Positions 8,647 to 17,160 of a DNA stretch of 64,000 nucleotides are shown one piece after another. How positions within the stretch are numbered: position 1 is the first letter of the stretch; every line of letters begins with the position of its first letter. Origin of the DNA: Bradyrhizobium amphicarpaeae (GTDB taxonomy: Bacteria; Pseudomonadota; Alphaproteobacteria; Rhizobiales; Xanthobacteraceae); assembly GCF_002266435.3 (NCBI RefSeq), contig NZ_CP029426.2:960001-1024000 (forward strand), in the 5' to 3' direction. The notes under the pieces are model-generated. The model was not told the DNA's origin. It did no database searches and was given only the letters and a program-made list of their open reading frames with translations. The position numbers and the translations under genes were made by a program.

Positions 8647-9819
8647 TTACAGCCGCTCGACGATCGTGACGTTGGCCATGCCGCCGCCTTCGCACATGGT
8701 CTGCAGGCCGTAGCGCTTGCCGCGCTGGTGCAGGGCGTGCACCAGCGTCGTCATCAGCTTGGTGCCGGAGCCGCCGAGCGGATGGCCGAGCGCGATGGCG
8801 CCGCCGTTGACGTTGAGGCGGGCCGGATCGGCGCCGGTGGTCTTGAGCCAGCCGGTCGGCACCGAGGCGAAAGCCTCGTTGACCTCGAACAGGTCGATGT
8901 CGTCGATCGTCATGCCGGCCTTTTCCAGCGCCTTCTTGGTGGCGTGCAGGGGAGCGTCGAGCATGATGACGGGGTCGCCGCCGGTCATGGTCATGTGGTG
9001 GATCCGTGCGAGCGGCTTGACCCCGAGCTGCTTCAGGCCCTTCTCGTTCACCACCATCACGCCGGAAGCGCCGTCGCAGATCTGGCTGGCGCTGGCCGCG
9101 GTGAGCTTGCCGTTCTCCGCGATCAGCTTGACGCCCTTGATGCCTTCGAGCGTGGCATCGAAGCGGATGCCTTCGTCGATGTGATGGGTGTCCTTGCTGC
9201 CGTCGGCGCGGGTGATCTCGAGCGGCACGATCTCCTTCTTGAAGTGGCCGGCCTGCGTCGCCGCGATCGCGCGCTGATGGCTGTTATAGGAATATTGGTC
9301 CAGATCATCCTTCGACAGGCCGTACTTCTCGGCCATCATCTCGGCGCCTGTGAACTGGCTGAACACGATGTTCGGATATCTCGCCTCGATGCCCGGGCTC
9401 TTGTAATTGCCGAAGCCGTTCTTGGCCGGAAGCTGTGAGGACAGGCCCATCGGCACGCGCGTCATCGATTCCACGCCGGCGGCGATCACGACGTCCATCG
9501 CGCCGGACATCACGGCCTGCGCGGCGAAATGCAGCGCCTGCTGCGAGGAGCCGCACTGGCGGTCGATCGAGGTGCCCGGCACGCTCTCCGGCAGCTTCGA
9601 GGCCATGATGGCGTTGCGCGCGACGTTGTTGGACTGCTCGCCGACCTGCATGACGCAGCCCATGATCACGTCCTCGACCATGGCGGGATCGGCCTTGGTG
9701 CGGTCGACCAGTTCGTCCAGCACTTTTGCGGCAAGATCGGCCGGATGCCAGCCGGCGAGGCGGCCCCCCTTGCGCCCGCCCGCGGTACGCGCAGCGGCGA
9801 CGATGTATGCCTCGGCCAT
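8647..9819 (-). CDS. Acetyl-CoA C-acyltransferase (thiolase)
   Basis: Cleaves 3-ketoacyl-CoA with CoA, the last step of beta-oxidation, or condenses in reverse. At 390 residues it has family length and all active-site elements: the acyl-carrying cysteine C89 in DRQCGSSQQ, GHPLGGSGTK with the histidine near residue 346, and the second cysteine in QTMCEGGG near residue 376. It is divergent from the TetR gene across a 151-base gap holding a palindrome, so it is the likely main target of that regulator. A beta-oxidation role is favoured by the ligase behind it. Confidence 0.92.
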   Translation of the reverse strand: MAEAYIVAAARTAGGRKGGRLAGWHPADLAAKVLDELVDRTKADPAMVEDVIMGCVMQVGEQSNNVARNAIMASKLPESVPGTSIDRQCGSSQQALHFAAQAVMSGAMDVVIAAGVESMTRVPMGLSSQLPAKNGFGNYKSPGIEARYPNIVFSQFTGAEMMAEKYGLSKDDLDQYSYNSHQRAIAATQAGHFKKEIVPLEITRADGSKDTHHIDEGIRFDATLEGIKGVKLIAENGKLTAASASQICDGASGVMVVNEKGLKQLGVKPLARIHHMTMTGGDPVIMLDAPLHATKKALEKAGMTIDDIDLFEVNEAFASVPTGWLKTTGADPARLNVNGGAIALGHPLGGSGTKLMTTLVHALHQRGKRYGLQTMCEGGGMANVTIVERL

Positions 9820-9887
9820 GTCGGTCTCTCCCTGAATTGCTCTGAATAGGCTGGTTGTCGCGGCGGATTAAACGGGCGCGACGTGGT

Positions 9888-9907
9888 TTAGTCAATCGAT
9901 CAATTAA
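9888..9907. promoter_or_regulatory. Candidate TetR operator between thiolase and regulator genes
   Basis: TTAGTCAATCGATCAATTAA is an imperfect palindrome centred on ATCGAT, with 7 of 10 half-site positions paired. It lies in the divergent gap, about 70 bases from each start. This is the usual place for a TetR acyl-CoA sensor to control both directions. Confidence 0.5.
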
Positions 9908-9970
9908 CTCTTGTGATGAGACGCTGCTTGCGCTTATCTGCGCCCTCTCGACGCAGATCTAGGGATTTCC

Positions 9971-10630
9971 GTGGCTACCAGCGTACCGAACAGGCTCCCG
10001 AGCGGAAAAAATTCCACGGCAGAGAAATTGCTCGTGGCCGCGAGCGAGCTGATGATCGAACGCTCCTCGATCGAGATATCGCTGTCCGACATTGCGCAGA
10101 AGTCGGGCGCCAATGCCGCGCTGGTCAAATATCATTTCGGCAACAAGGACGGCCTGCTGCTGGCGCTGCTCGCGCGGGACGCGGCGACCGAGATGTCCAA
10201 TCTCGAATATCTGCTGGCGCAGCCGATCACGGCGACGGCGAAGCTCAAGCTGCATATCGCCGGCATCATCCGGGCCTATCACCGGTTCCCCTACATGAAT
10301 CGGCTGATCCATTATCTCCTGCACGAGAGCGTCGCCGACTCCGCCGACGAAGTCTCAAAGTTCTTCGTCGCGCCGCTGCTCGACTTTCACCGCCGCCTGC
10401 TCGCCGAGGGCGTCAGCCGCGGCGAATTCCGCGCCACCGATCCGGTGCTGTTCTACACCAGCCTGATCGGCGCCTGCGATCACCTGTTCTTCGGCCGGCA
10501 CGCGATGTCTCGCGCGACCGGCGTCGGCCCGGTCACCGACGACGTCTGCCGGCAATATATCAAGCACATGGAAACGCTGATCTGCGGCGGCATCCTCACG
10601 CAAGTCGAGGAAGCTGCCGCGGCCGGGTGA
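9971..10630 (+). CDS. TetR family transcriptional regulator
   Basis: A 219-residue repressor. Its N-terminal helix-turn-helix covers roughly residues 15-62 (ISLSDIAQKSGANAALVKYHFGNKDGLL is the typical second half), followed by an all-helical ligand domain. The start is GTG. Divergence from the thiolase and position before the SDR, crotonase and ligase genes imply control of this acyl-CoA degradation region, with an acyl-CoA as likely inducer. The palindrome at 9888-9907 is the candidate binding site. Confidence 0.87.
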   Translation: MATSVPNRLPSGKNSTAEKLLVAASELMIERSSIEISLSDIAQKSGANAALVKYHFGNKDGLLLALLARDAATEMSNLEYLLAQPITATAKLKLHIAGIIRAYHRFPYMNRLIHYLLHESVADSADEVSKFFVAPLLDFHRRLLAEGVSRGEFRATDPVLFYTSLIGACDHLFFGRHAMSRATGVGPVTDDVCRQYIKHMETLICGGILTQVEEAAAAG

Positions 10631-10686
10631 TCCGGCCGCGACTCTCAAAGTCTAGAGAAGAAACGTCCAAGGAAAGGTAGCCTGTC

Positions 10687-11445
10687 ATGGAATTGAAAGA
10701 CGTAGCCGTTCTCATCACCGGCGGCGGTTCGGGTCTCGGTGAAGCCACCGCGCGCGCCATGGCGGCCAAGGGCGCCAGGATCGGCGTCATCGACCAGAAC
10801 AAGGAGAATGCCGAGAAGGTCGCGGCCGAGGTGAAGGGCGTCGCGCTGCATGCCGACGTCACCAGCGAAGAGCAGATCAAGGCGGCGATCGCCAAGGCGG
10901 AAGCTGCCCATGGCGTTGCCCGCGTGCTGATGAACTGCGCCGGCATCGGCGGCTCGCAGCGCATCGTCGGCCGCGACGGCGTCTATCCGCTGGAAAAATT
11001 CGCCCGCATCATCAATGTCAATCTGATCGGCACCTTCAACTGCCTGCGGCTGTTCGCCGAGCGGCTCGTCACGATCGAGCCGGTCGGTGAAGAGCGCGGC
11101 GTCATCATCAACACGGCCTCGGTTGCCGCTTACGAAGGCCAGATCGGCCAGATCGCCTATTCGGCCTCGAAGGGCGGCGTCGTCGGCCTGACGCTTCCGG
11201 CCGCACGCGACCTCGCCAGCCAGAAGATCCGCGTCAACACCATCGCGCCCGGGCTGTTCTTCACGCCGCTGCTGATGGGTCTGAACGAGGAAGCCCGCAA
11301 GAGCCTGGGCGCGCAGGTGCCGCATCCCTCGCGCCTCGGCGACGCCAAGGAATACGGCGCACTCGCCGTGCATATCGTCGAGAACGCGATGCTGAACGGC
11401 GAGACCATCCGTCTCGACGGCGCCATCCGCATGGCGCCGCGGTAG
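10687..11445 (+). CDS. SDR family oxidoreductase, 3-hydroxyacyl-CoA dehydrogenase type
   Basis: An NAD(H)-dependent short-chain dehydrogenase of 252 residues, with the cofactor motif ITGGGSGLGEATA at residues 10-22, NCAGIGG, and the catalytic Y-x3-K in YSASKGGV near residue 158. The overall layout, including APGLFFTPLL, resembles HSD10-type 3-hydroxyacyl-CoA dehydrogenases, which oxidise 3-hydroxyacyl-CoA in beta-oxidation. It follows the TetR gene by 56 bases and precedes the crotonase, so it fits the oxidation step between hydration and thiolysis. Confidence 0.85.
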   Translation: MELKDVAVLITGGGSGLGEATARAMAAKGARIGVIDQNKENAEKVAAEVKGVALHADVTSEEQIKAAIAKAEAAHGVARVLMNCAGIGGSQRIVGRDGVYPLEKFARIINVNLIGTFNCLRLFAERLVTIEPVGEERGVIINTASVAAYEGQIGQIAYSASKGGVVGLTLPAARDLASQKIRVNTIAPGLFFTPLLMGLNEEARKSLGAQVPHPSRLGDAKEYGALAVHIVENAMLNGETIRLDGAIRMAPR

Positions 11446-11455
11446 GGCTCTTCTT

Positions 11456-11590
11456 CCCTTCTCCCCTTGTGGGAGAAGGTGGCGCGAAGCGCCGGATGAG
11501 GGGTCTCTATCCGCGGAGACAGACCCCTCACCCAAGCGAGTTCTTAGCTAGCGATGTGCATGCCCTCTCCCACAGGGGGAGAGGGCGAAG
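11456..11590. repeat. Palindromic intergenic repeat (CTCCCCTTGTGGGAGAAGG type)
   Basis: TTCTCCCCTTGTGGGAGAA and CTCTCCCACAGGGGGAGAGG flank an inner inverted pair GGATGAGGGGTCT / AGACCCCTCACCC. It fills the space between the SDR and crotonase genes and would form a branched hairpin in the shared transcript. Confidence 0.7.
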
Positions 11591-11632
11591 CAATTGACAC
11601 CGCGCAATCCGCGGTACGCAGGAACGCCACCC

Positions 11633-12439
11633 ATGTCCCAACCGTTGCTGATCGAGCATGACGACGGCGTCGATCGGGTGACGCTCAATCGGCCCGACAG
11701 TCTCAACGCTCTCGATCCGGCGCTGATCGACGCGCTTAACGTTTATTTCCAGGGCCTGCAGCGCAACCGCGATACGCGCGTGGTCGTGCTCCGCGGTGCC
11801 GGCAAGAATTTCTGCGCAGGCCTTGATCTCAAGGCGGCGATGGCCCGCCGGGCCGGGCAACAGGAGCCGCCCGGCGTCACGGAGTCACTCGATTCGCAGC
11901 GGCGTATCGCCGACATCGTGATGCTGATGCGGCGTTGTCCGCAACCCATCATCTCTCTCGTGCAGGGCGCGGCGGCCGGCGGCGGCTTTGCGCTGGCGCT
12001 GGCCTCCGACATCCGCATCGCGACGAAATCGGCGCGGATGAACTGCGCCTTCATCAAGCTTGGCCTCGGCGGCTGTGACATCGGCACCAGCTATTTCCTG
12101 CCGCGGCTGGTCGGGGTGTCCGTGGCGTCGGAGCTGATCCTCACGGGCCGGTTCATCGGCGCCGAGCGCGCGCTGGCGGTTGGGCTGGTCTCGGAAGTCG
12201 TGGACGACGATAATCTCGATGCGGCGGCCGAGCCTTATGTCGACGCGATGATGACGGCTTCGCCCGTGGGCCTGCGTCTCTCCAAGGAATGCCTCAACAT
12301 GAGCGTCGATGCCGGATCGCTGGAAGCGGTGATCGCCATGGAGGATCGCAACCAGGTCCTGTGCAGCCGCTCCGAGGAATTTTCCGAAGGCATCAGGGCC
12401 TTCCTTGAGAAGCGAAAGCCTGTCTATATCAAACGCTGA
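11633..12439 (+). CDS. Enoyl-CoA hydratase/isomerase (crotonase) family protein
   Basis: A 268-residue crotonase with the oxyanion-hole elements GKNFCAGLDL (residues 58-66) and GAAAGGGFALALASD (about 112-126). By eye alignment, the first catalytic glutamate of true hydratases is replaced by F140, while the second is kept as E167. An aspartate, D149 in GGCDIGTSY, falls where dienoyl-CoA isomerases carry their acid. The reaction may therefore not be simple hydration. The start at 11633 follows CAGGAACG. The gene lies between the dehydrogenase and the large CoA ligase. Confidence 0.85.
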   Translation: MSQPLLIEHDDGVDRVTLNRPDSLNALDPALIDALNVYFQGLQRNRDTRVVVLRGAGKNFCAGLDLKAAMARRAGQQEPPGVTESLDSQRRIADIVMLMRRCPQPIISLVQGAAAGGGFALALASDIRIATKSARMNCAFIKLGLGGCDIGTSYFLPRLVGVSVASELILTGRFIGAERALAVGLVSEVVDDDNLDAAAEPYVDAMMTASPVGLRLSKECLNMSVDAGSLEAVIAMEDRNQVLCSRSEEFSEGIRAFLEKRKPVYIKR

Positions 12440-12482
12440 ACGAGAACGATCCGCAAAGGACGATAATTCCGGGAGACGCAAA

Positions 12483-14354
12483 ATGAGTGGAAGCGCGGCG
12501 GCCGTGATGACGAAGCCCGCCTTTCGCAAGATCGAGTGGCTGGCGCGCGACATCGACGTCGAACGCCGCGCTGACGGCACGGTGGTGCTGAAGTCGCGCA
12601 TTCCGCTGCAAGCTTACGAGACGCACATTCCGGCCTCGCTGGCGAAATGGGCGAAGGAAGCGCCGGAGCGCATCTGGCTGGCGCAGCGCAGCGGCGCCAA
12701 TCGCGAATGGCGCAAGGTGTCCTATGGCGAGGCCAAGCGCACCGTGGATGCGCTGACGCAAGGCCTGCTCAATCTCGGACTCGACGGTCGTCCCGTTGCG
12801 ATCCTCTCCGGCAATTCGATCGAGCACGCGCTGATGACGCAGGCCGCGATGCAGGCGCGTTCGCCCGCGGCGCCGGTGTCGCCGGCCTATTCCCTGATGA
12901 GCCACGATCACGTCAAGCTGAAGTACCTGTTCGATCTGATCAAGCCGGCCGTGGTGATGGTGCAGGACGGCCCGACCTTCGAGAAGGCCCTGAAAGCGAT
13001 CGATCTCACCGGCGTCACCGTGGTTCACGTCATGCGGCCCTGCGACGGCATCACAAGCGTCAGCTTCGCGGAGCTTGCGGCAACGCCTGTTACTGCCGAT
13101 GTCGAGGCGTCGATCGCAAAGATCACACCGCAGACCGTCGGCAAGCTGCTGTTCACCTCCGGCTCGACCGGCATGCCCAAGGCCGTCATCAACACACAGG
13201 CGATGATGTGCGCCAATGCGGCGATGATGATGCAGGTACGGCCGCGCAATCCCAGCGGTCCGACCACGACCATGCTGGACTGGATGCCGTGGAATCATAC
13301 GATGGGCGGCAATGCGGCTTTCCATCCGGTGCTGGTCGACGGCGGCACGCTCTATATCGACGACGGCCGGCCGATGCCGGGCCAGTTCGAGGAAACGCTG
13401 CGGAACCTGCGCGAGATCTCGCCGACCTATTACGCCAACGTGCCGGCTGGTTACGCGGCGCTTGCGGCTGCGATGGAAAAGGACGACGCGCTATGTCGTT
13501 CCTTCTTCAAGAATCTCTCGATCATGGCCTATGGCGGCGCGCGGTTGCCGGATGATCTCTACGACCGCATGCAGGCCCTGGCCGTGAAGACCACCGGCGA
13601 GCGCATCGTGTTCTACACCGGCTGGGGTTCGACCGAGACCGCGCCGACCTCGACCGGCACCTATTGGGATACCGAACGCGTCGGGCTGATCGGCCTGCCG
13701 TTCCCCGGCGTCGAATTGAAGATGGTGCCATGCGGCTCGAAATACGAGCTGCGGCTGCGCGGCGTCAACGTCACGCCTGGCTATTTCGGCCAGCCGGAAC
13801 TGACCAGGAAGATGTTCGACGAGGAAGGATTCTACTGCATCGGCGATGCCGGCATCTTCGTCGACGATGCCGATCCGGTGAAGGGGATCATCTTCGCGGG
13901 CCGCGTGGTCGAGGATTTCAAGCTCACCACCGGTACGTTCGTGCATGTCGGCTCGCTCCGCACCGATGCGATCGCAGCCGCGACGCCTGTCGTGCATGAC
14001 GCGCTGGTCGCGGGCCAGGACCGCCCGTTCATCGGCCTGCTGGCCTGGCCCAATTTGCACGCCTGCCGCCAGCTCGTCGGCAACGCCGATCTCAGCTTCG
14101 AGGACGCCGTGAGGCATCCCGAGGTGATCGCATGTTTCAGGCGCGGGCTGGAAGCGCATAACCGGGAATGTGAAGGCGCCAGCAGCCGCATCATCGCGCG
14201 CGCGATGCTGATGGCCGAGCCGCCCTCGATCGACGGCAACGAGCTCACCGACAAGGGCTACATCAACCAGCGCGCAGGCCTTGAGCGCCGCGTCGCGCTG
14301 GTGGAGCGGCTTTATGCAGACAAGCCGGACCAGGATGTGATCGTGCTGCGATGA
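12483..14354 (+). CDS. AMP-binding CoA ligase, feruloyl-CoA synthase-like
   Basis: A 623-residue adenylate-forming enzyme with LLFTSGSTGMPKAVINT near residue 225, the YTGWGSTETAP motif near residue 380 and GIIFAGRVVEDFKL near residue 475. The length and these motifs match feruloyl-CoA synthases rather than ordinary fatty acid ligases. Feruloyl-CoA synthases activate phenylpropenoic acids for side-chain shortening. It begins 43 bases after the crotonase and precedes three acyl-CoA dehydrogenases. A phenylpropanoid or other aryl-acid substrate is inferred, not shown. Confidence 0.82.
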   Translation: MSGSAAAVMTKPAFRKIEWLARDIDVERRADGTVVLKSRIPLQAYETHIPASLAKWAKEAPERIWLAQRSGANREWRKVSYGEAKRTVDALTQGLLNLGLDGRPVAILSGNSIEHALMTQAAMQARSPAAPVSPAYSLMSHDHVKLKYLFDLIKPAVVMVQDGPTFEKALKAIDLTGVTVVHVMRPCDGITSVSFAELAATPVTADVEASIAKITPQTVGKLLFTSGSTGMPKAVINTQAMMCANAAMMMQVRPRNPSGPTTTMLDWMPWNHTMGGNAAFHPVLVDGGTLYIDDGRPMPGQFEETLRNLREISPTYYANVPAGYAALAAAMEKDDALCRSFFKNLSIMAYGGARLPDDLYDRMQALAVKTTGERIVFYTGWGSTETAPTSTGTYWDTERVGLIGLPFPGVELKMVPCGSKYELRLRGVNVTPGYFGQPELTRKMFDEEGFYCIGDAGIFVDDADPVKGIIFAGRVVEDFKLTTGTFVHVGSLRTDAIAAATPVVHDALVAGQDRPFIGLLAWPNLHACRQLVGNADLSFEDAVRHPEVIACFRRGLEAHNRECEGASSRIIARAMLMAEPPSIDGNELTDKGYINQRAGLERRVALVERLYADKPDQDVIVLR

Positions 14355-14376
14355 GTGCGCCAATCTATCACCTCGT

Positions 14377-14475
14377 CATTCCGGGATGGCCCGAAGGGCC
14401 AGGCCCAGAATCCATAACCTCGGCTGGTGCTTATGGATTCCGGGCTCGCCGCTCCGCGGCGCCCCGGAATGACGG
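14377..14475. repeat. Palindromic intergenic repeat, CATTCCGGG family, copy 1
   Basis: GTCATTCCGGGATGGCCC opens and GCGCCCCGGAATGACGGC closes the element, with an inner pair AGAATCCATAA / TTATGGATTCCGGGC. Shorter relatives occur at 36960, 44452, 58992 and 62054. Confidence 0.7.
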
Positions 14476-14513
14476 CATCAATGAATACAACGAATAAACA
14501 AAGGTAGCCCGCC

Positions 14514-15641
14514 ATGAACTTCGACTTCTCCGACGACCAGAAGCAGCTCCGTGATCAGGCGCGCAAATTCCTCGCCGAAAAATGCTCGCCCAAGGCCGTG
14601 CGCGTCGTGCTCGACGGCAAGGCGCCCTACGACAAGGAGCTCTGGAAGGGCCTCGCCGAGATGGGCTTTCTCGGCGTTGCGATTCCCGAGGAGTTCGGTG
14701 GTGCGGGCGCGGGGCATCTCGAACTCTGCGTCATCGCCGAAGAGATGGGCCGGGCCAATGCGCCGGTGCCCTTCTCCTCGACCGTGTATCTTGCTGCCGA
14801 GGCGCTGCTGATCGCGGGCAGCGACGCGCAGAAGAAGAAATGGCTGCCGGCGATTGCCTCGGGCGAGGCGATCGGCACGCTGGCGCTGTTCGAGGGCAAG
14901 GGCAATCCGGCGCCGAAGAACGTCAAGCTCGCGGCTGCGAACGGCGTCTTGAACGGGGTCAAGAAGCCGGTCCCCGATGGTGCGATTGCCGATTTCGCGG
15001 TGGTCGCAGCGCGGACGGGATCGAGCGGGCGCGACGGCGACGTCTCGCTGTTCCTGGTCGATCTCAAGGGCGCCGGCGTCGCAGTGAAGAGTCTCACCAA
15101 TCTCGATCCAACCCGTGGACAGGCCGAGATCACCTTTAGCGATTGCAAGGCCGAGCCGCTCGGCGCTGCCAGCGAAGGCTGGAGCACCCTCACCCAGGTG
15201 CTCGATCGCGCCGCCGTACTCTGTGCGTTCGAGCAGGTCGGTGGCTCCGACCGCGCGCTGGAAATGGGCCGCGACTACGCGCTCGACCGTATCGCCTTCG
15301 GCCGCCAGATCGGTTCGTTCCAGGCGGTCAAGCACATGCTGGCCGACATGTATGTGTCGGCGACGCTGGCGCGCTCCAACAGCTATTACGGCGCCTGGGC
15401 GCTCTCGACCAACGCGGCCGAATTGCCGGAAGCCGCCGCCGCCGCCCGCATCAGCGCGACGCAGGCGTTCCAGCATTGCGCCAAGAACAACATTCAGGTT
15501 CACGGCGGCATGGGTTTCACCTGGGAATTCGACTGCCACATGTACTATCGCCGCGCCAACGCGATGGCGCTCGGGCTCGGCAGCCTGTCTTATTGGGAAG
15601 ACCAGTTGATCGAGCGGATGCGGAAGAAGAACGCGGCGTGA
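14514..15641 (+). CDS. Acyl-CoA dehydrogenase
   Basis: A flavoprotein that introduces the alpha-beta double bond into an acyl-CoA. The 375-residue chain has the family's N-terminal helical domain (LAEMGFLGVAIPEEFGGAGAG near residue 47) and a C-terminal domain with IAFGRQIGSFQAVKHMLADMY near residue 261 and VHGGMGFTWEFDCHMYYRR near residue 327. It is divergent in sequence from the two longer dehydrogenases next door, and such mixed pairs often form heteromeric enzymes for bulky CoA esters. That is an inference from context. Confidence 0.88.
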   Translation: MNFDFSDDQKQLRDQARKFLAEKCSPKAVRVVLDGKAPYDKELWKGLAEMGFLGVAIPEEFGGAGAGHLELCVIAEEMGRANAPVPFSSTVYLAAEALLIAGSDAQKKKWLPAIASGEAIGTLALFEGKGNPAPKNVKLAAANGVLNGVKKPVPDGAIADFAVVAARTGSSGRDGDVSLFLVDLKGAGVAVKSLTNLDPTRGQAEITFSDCKAEPLGAASEGWSTLTQVLDRAAVLCAFEQVGGSDRALEMGRDYALDRIAFGRQIGSFQAVKHMLADMYVSATLARSNSYYGAWALSTNAAELPEAAAAARISATQAFQHCAKNNIQVHGGMGFTWEFDCHMYYRRANAMALGLGSLSYWEDQLIERMRKKNAA

Positions 15642-15650
15642 TGACAGGTG

Positions 15651-15775
15651 CGTAGGGTGGGTTAGCCGAGCGGCTTGCGCGAAGCGCAAGTCGCTTGGCG
15701 TAACCCACCTCTTCTCCCGATGGAAACCAAAGAGGTGGATTACGCCTTCGGCTAATCCACCCTACGAAGACAGAG
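15651..15775. repeat. Inverted intergenic repeat, CGTAGGGTGG family, copy 2
   Basis: CGTAGGGTGGGTTAGCCGAG faces CTTCGGCTAATCCACCCTACG. An inner hairpin GGCTTGCGCGAAGCGCAAGTC is present as well. It occupies the gap between two acyl-CoA dehydrogenase genes. Confidence 0.75.
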
Positions 15776-15783
15776 ACGAGACC

Positions 15784-17025
15784 ATGAACTTCGACGACAC
15801 GCCGCAGGAAGCCGAATTCCGTGCCACCGCCCGCGCCTGGATCGGTGCCAATGCGCCCAAGCAATACGAGACCGAGCTACGCAAATCCTCGCTCGGGCGC
15901 ACGGTCCTCAAGAACGCCAATATTCTGGAAGTCGCAAAGGCCTGGCAAAAGAAGAAGGCGGATGCCGGCTGGGCCTGCCTGCACTGGCCGAAGGAATATG
16001 GCGGCCGCGGCTCGTCGCCGATCGAGCGGGTGATCTGGTCGCAGGAAGAAGGGCCGTTCGGCCAGCTCTCCCGCATGTTCATCATCGGACACGGCATGTG
16101 CGGGCCGACCATGATGGCGTTCGCGCGCGAGGAGCATAAGCGCACTTATCTGCCACCGCTCGCCTCCGGCGAGAAGGTGTGGTGCCAGCTGTTCTCCGAG
16201 CCGGCCGGCGGCTCGGACGTCGCGGGCCTGCGCACGCGCGCGGAGAAGGACGGCGACGACTGGGTCATCAACGGCCAGAAGATCTGGACCTCGGGGGCGC
16301 ATTATTCCGACTACGGCATTCTGCTCACGCGCACCGATCCTGATGTGCCCAAGCACAAGGGCCTCACCATGTTCTTCCTGGACATGAAGAGCCCCGGCGT
16401 CGAGGTGCGGCCGATCAAGCAGGCGAGCGGCGCCTCGGACTTCAACGAAGTCTATTTCACCAATGTCAGGATTCCCGACCATCAGCGCCTCGGCGAGGTC
16501 GGCGATGGCTGGAATGTCTCGCTGACCACGCTGATGAACGAGCGCAGCGCGATCGGTGCGGCCGTCTCGACTGGATTTCCTGAATTGTTCGAATACTGCT
16601 CCAGCTTGATGCTTGACGACGGCCCGGCGATCGAGGATCGCGCGGTGCGCTCGAAGCTGGCGAACTGGGCGGTGAAGGCGAGCGGGCTGAAATACACCAG
16701 CATGCGCGCGATCTCGGCGCTGTCGAAGGGCGAGCGGCCGGGCCCGGAGAATTCCATCGGCAAGCTGGTGGCGGGCTCGATGATCCAGGACGTCGCGACC
16801 TACGCGCTGGATTTGCAGGGTGCGAGCGGCGTGGTCAGCGGCGAGGACGCCGAGCTCGCCGGTCGTTTCCAGGCGATGCTGCTGCGCGCGCCCGGCACCC
16901 GCGTCGAAGGCGGCACCGACGAGATCATGCGCAACATCATCGCCGAGCGGGTGCTGGGCCTGCCCGGCGATATCAGGGTCGACAAGGACGTGCCGTTCAA
17001 CAAGATCCCCACCAAGGGAAGATGA
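15784..17025 (+). CDS. Acyl-CoA dehydrogenase
   Basis: A 413-residue member of the acyl-CoA dehydrogenase family with the flavin-binding signature CQLFSEPAGGSDVAGLRTRA near residue 135, followed by GQKIWTSGAHYSDYGIL. Near the C-terminus, GTRVEGGTDEIMRNIIAERVLGLP is the segment that packs against FAD. It is an obvious paralogue of the next gene, sharing MNFDDTPQEAEFR at the start and KIPTKGR at the end. The long N-terminal region with HWPKEYGGRG is typical of dehydrogenases for branched, aryl or steroid side-chain CoA esters. Confidence 0.9.
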   Translation: MNFDDTPQEAEFRATARAWIGANAPKQYETELRKSSLGRTVLKNANILEVAKAWQKKKADAGWACLHWPKEYGGRGSSPIERVIWSQEEGPFGQLSRMFIIGHGMCGPTMMAFAREEHKRTYLPPLASGEKVWCQLFSEPAGGSDVAGLRTRAEKDGDDWVINGQKIWTSGAHYSDYGILLTRTDPDVPKHKGLTMFFLDMKSPGVEVRPIKQASGASDFNEVYFTNVRIPDHQRLGEVGDGWNVSLTTLMNERSAIGAAVSTGFPELFEYCSSLMLDDGPAIEDRAVRSKLANWAVKASGLKYTSMRAISALSKGERPGPENSIGKLVAGSMIQDVATYALDLQGASGVVSGEDAELAGRFQAMLLRAPGTRVEGGTDEIMRNIIAERVLGLPGDIRVDKDVPFNKIPTKGR

Positions 17026-17030
17026 GTCCA

Positions 17031-17144
17031 TGTCCCGGACGCGATGCGGCATGTCATGCCGCGTCGCAGAGCCGGGACCCAGAGAGCTACGATGGGCCCC
17101 GGCTCTGCAGCGCACCGCTTCGCGCTGTGCAGCGTCCGGGCACG
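17031..17144. repeat. Dispersed palindromic repeat, GTCCCGGACGC family, copy 2
   Basis: TGTCCCGGACGCGATGC opens and GCAGCGTCCGGGCACG closes the element, with AGAGCCGGGACCC and GGGCCCCGGCTCTGC inside. It lies between the two paralogous dehydrogenase genes. Confidence 0.8.
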
Positions 17145-17160
17145 AGAGGAGAGTTCAAAG

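Noticed and set aside
11621..11646. GGAAC-N17-CGTT near the crotonase start
   Set aside because: It spans the ribosome site and the ATG at 11633, so a transcript from it would lack the start codon. Chance match.
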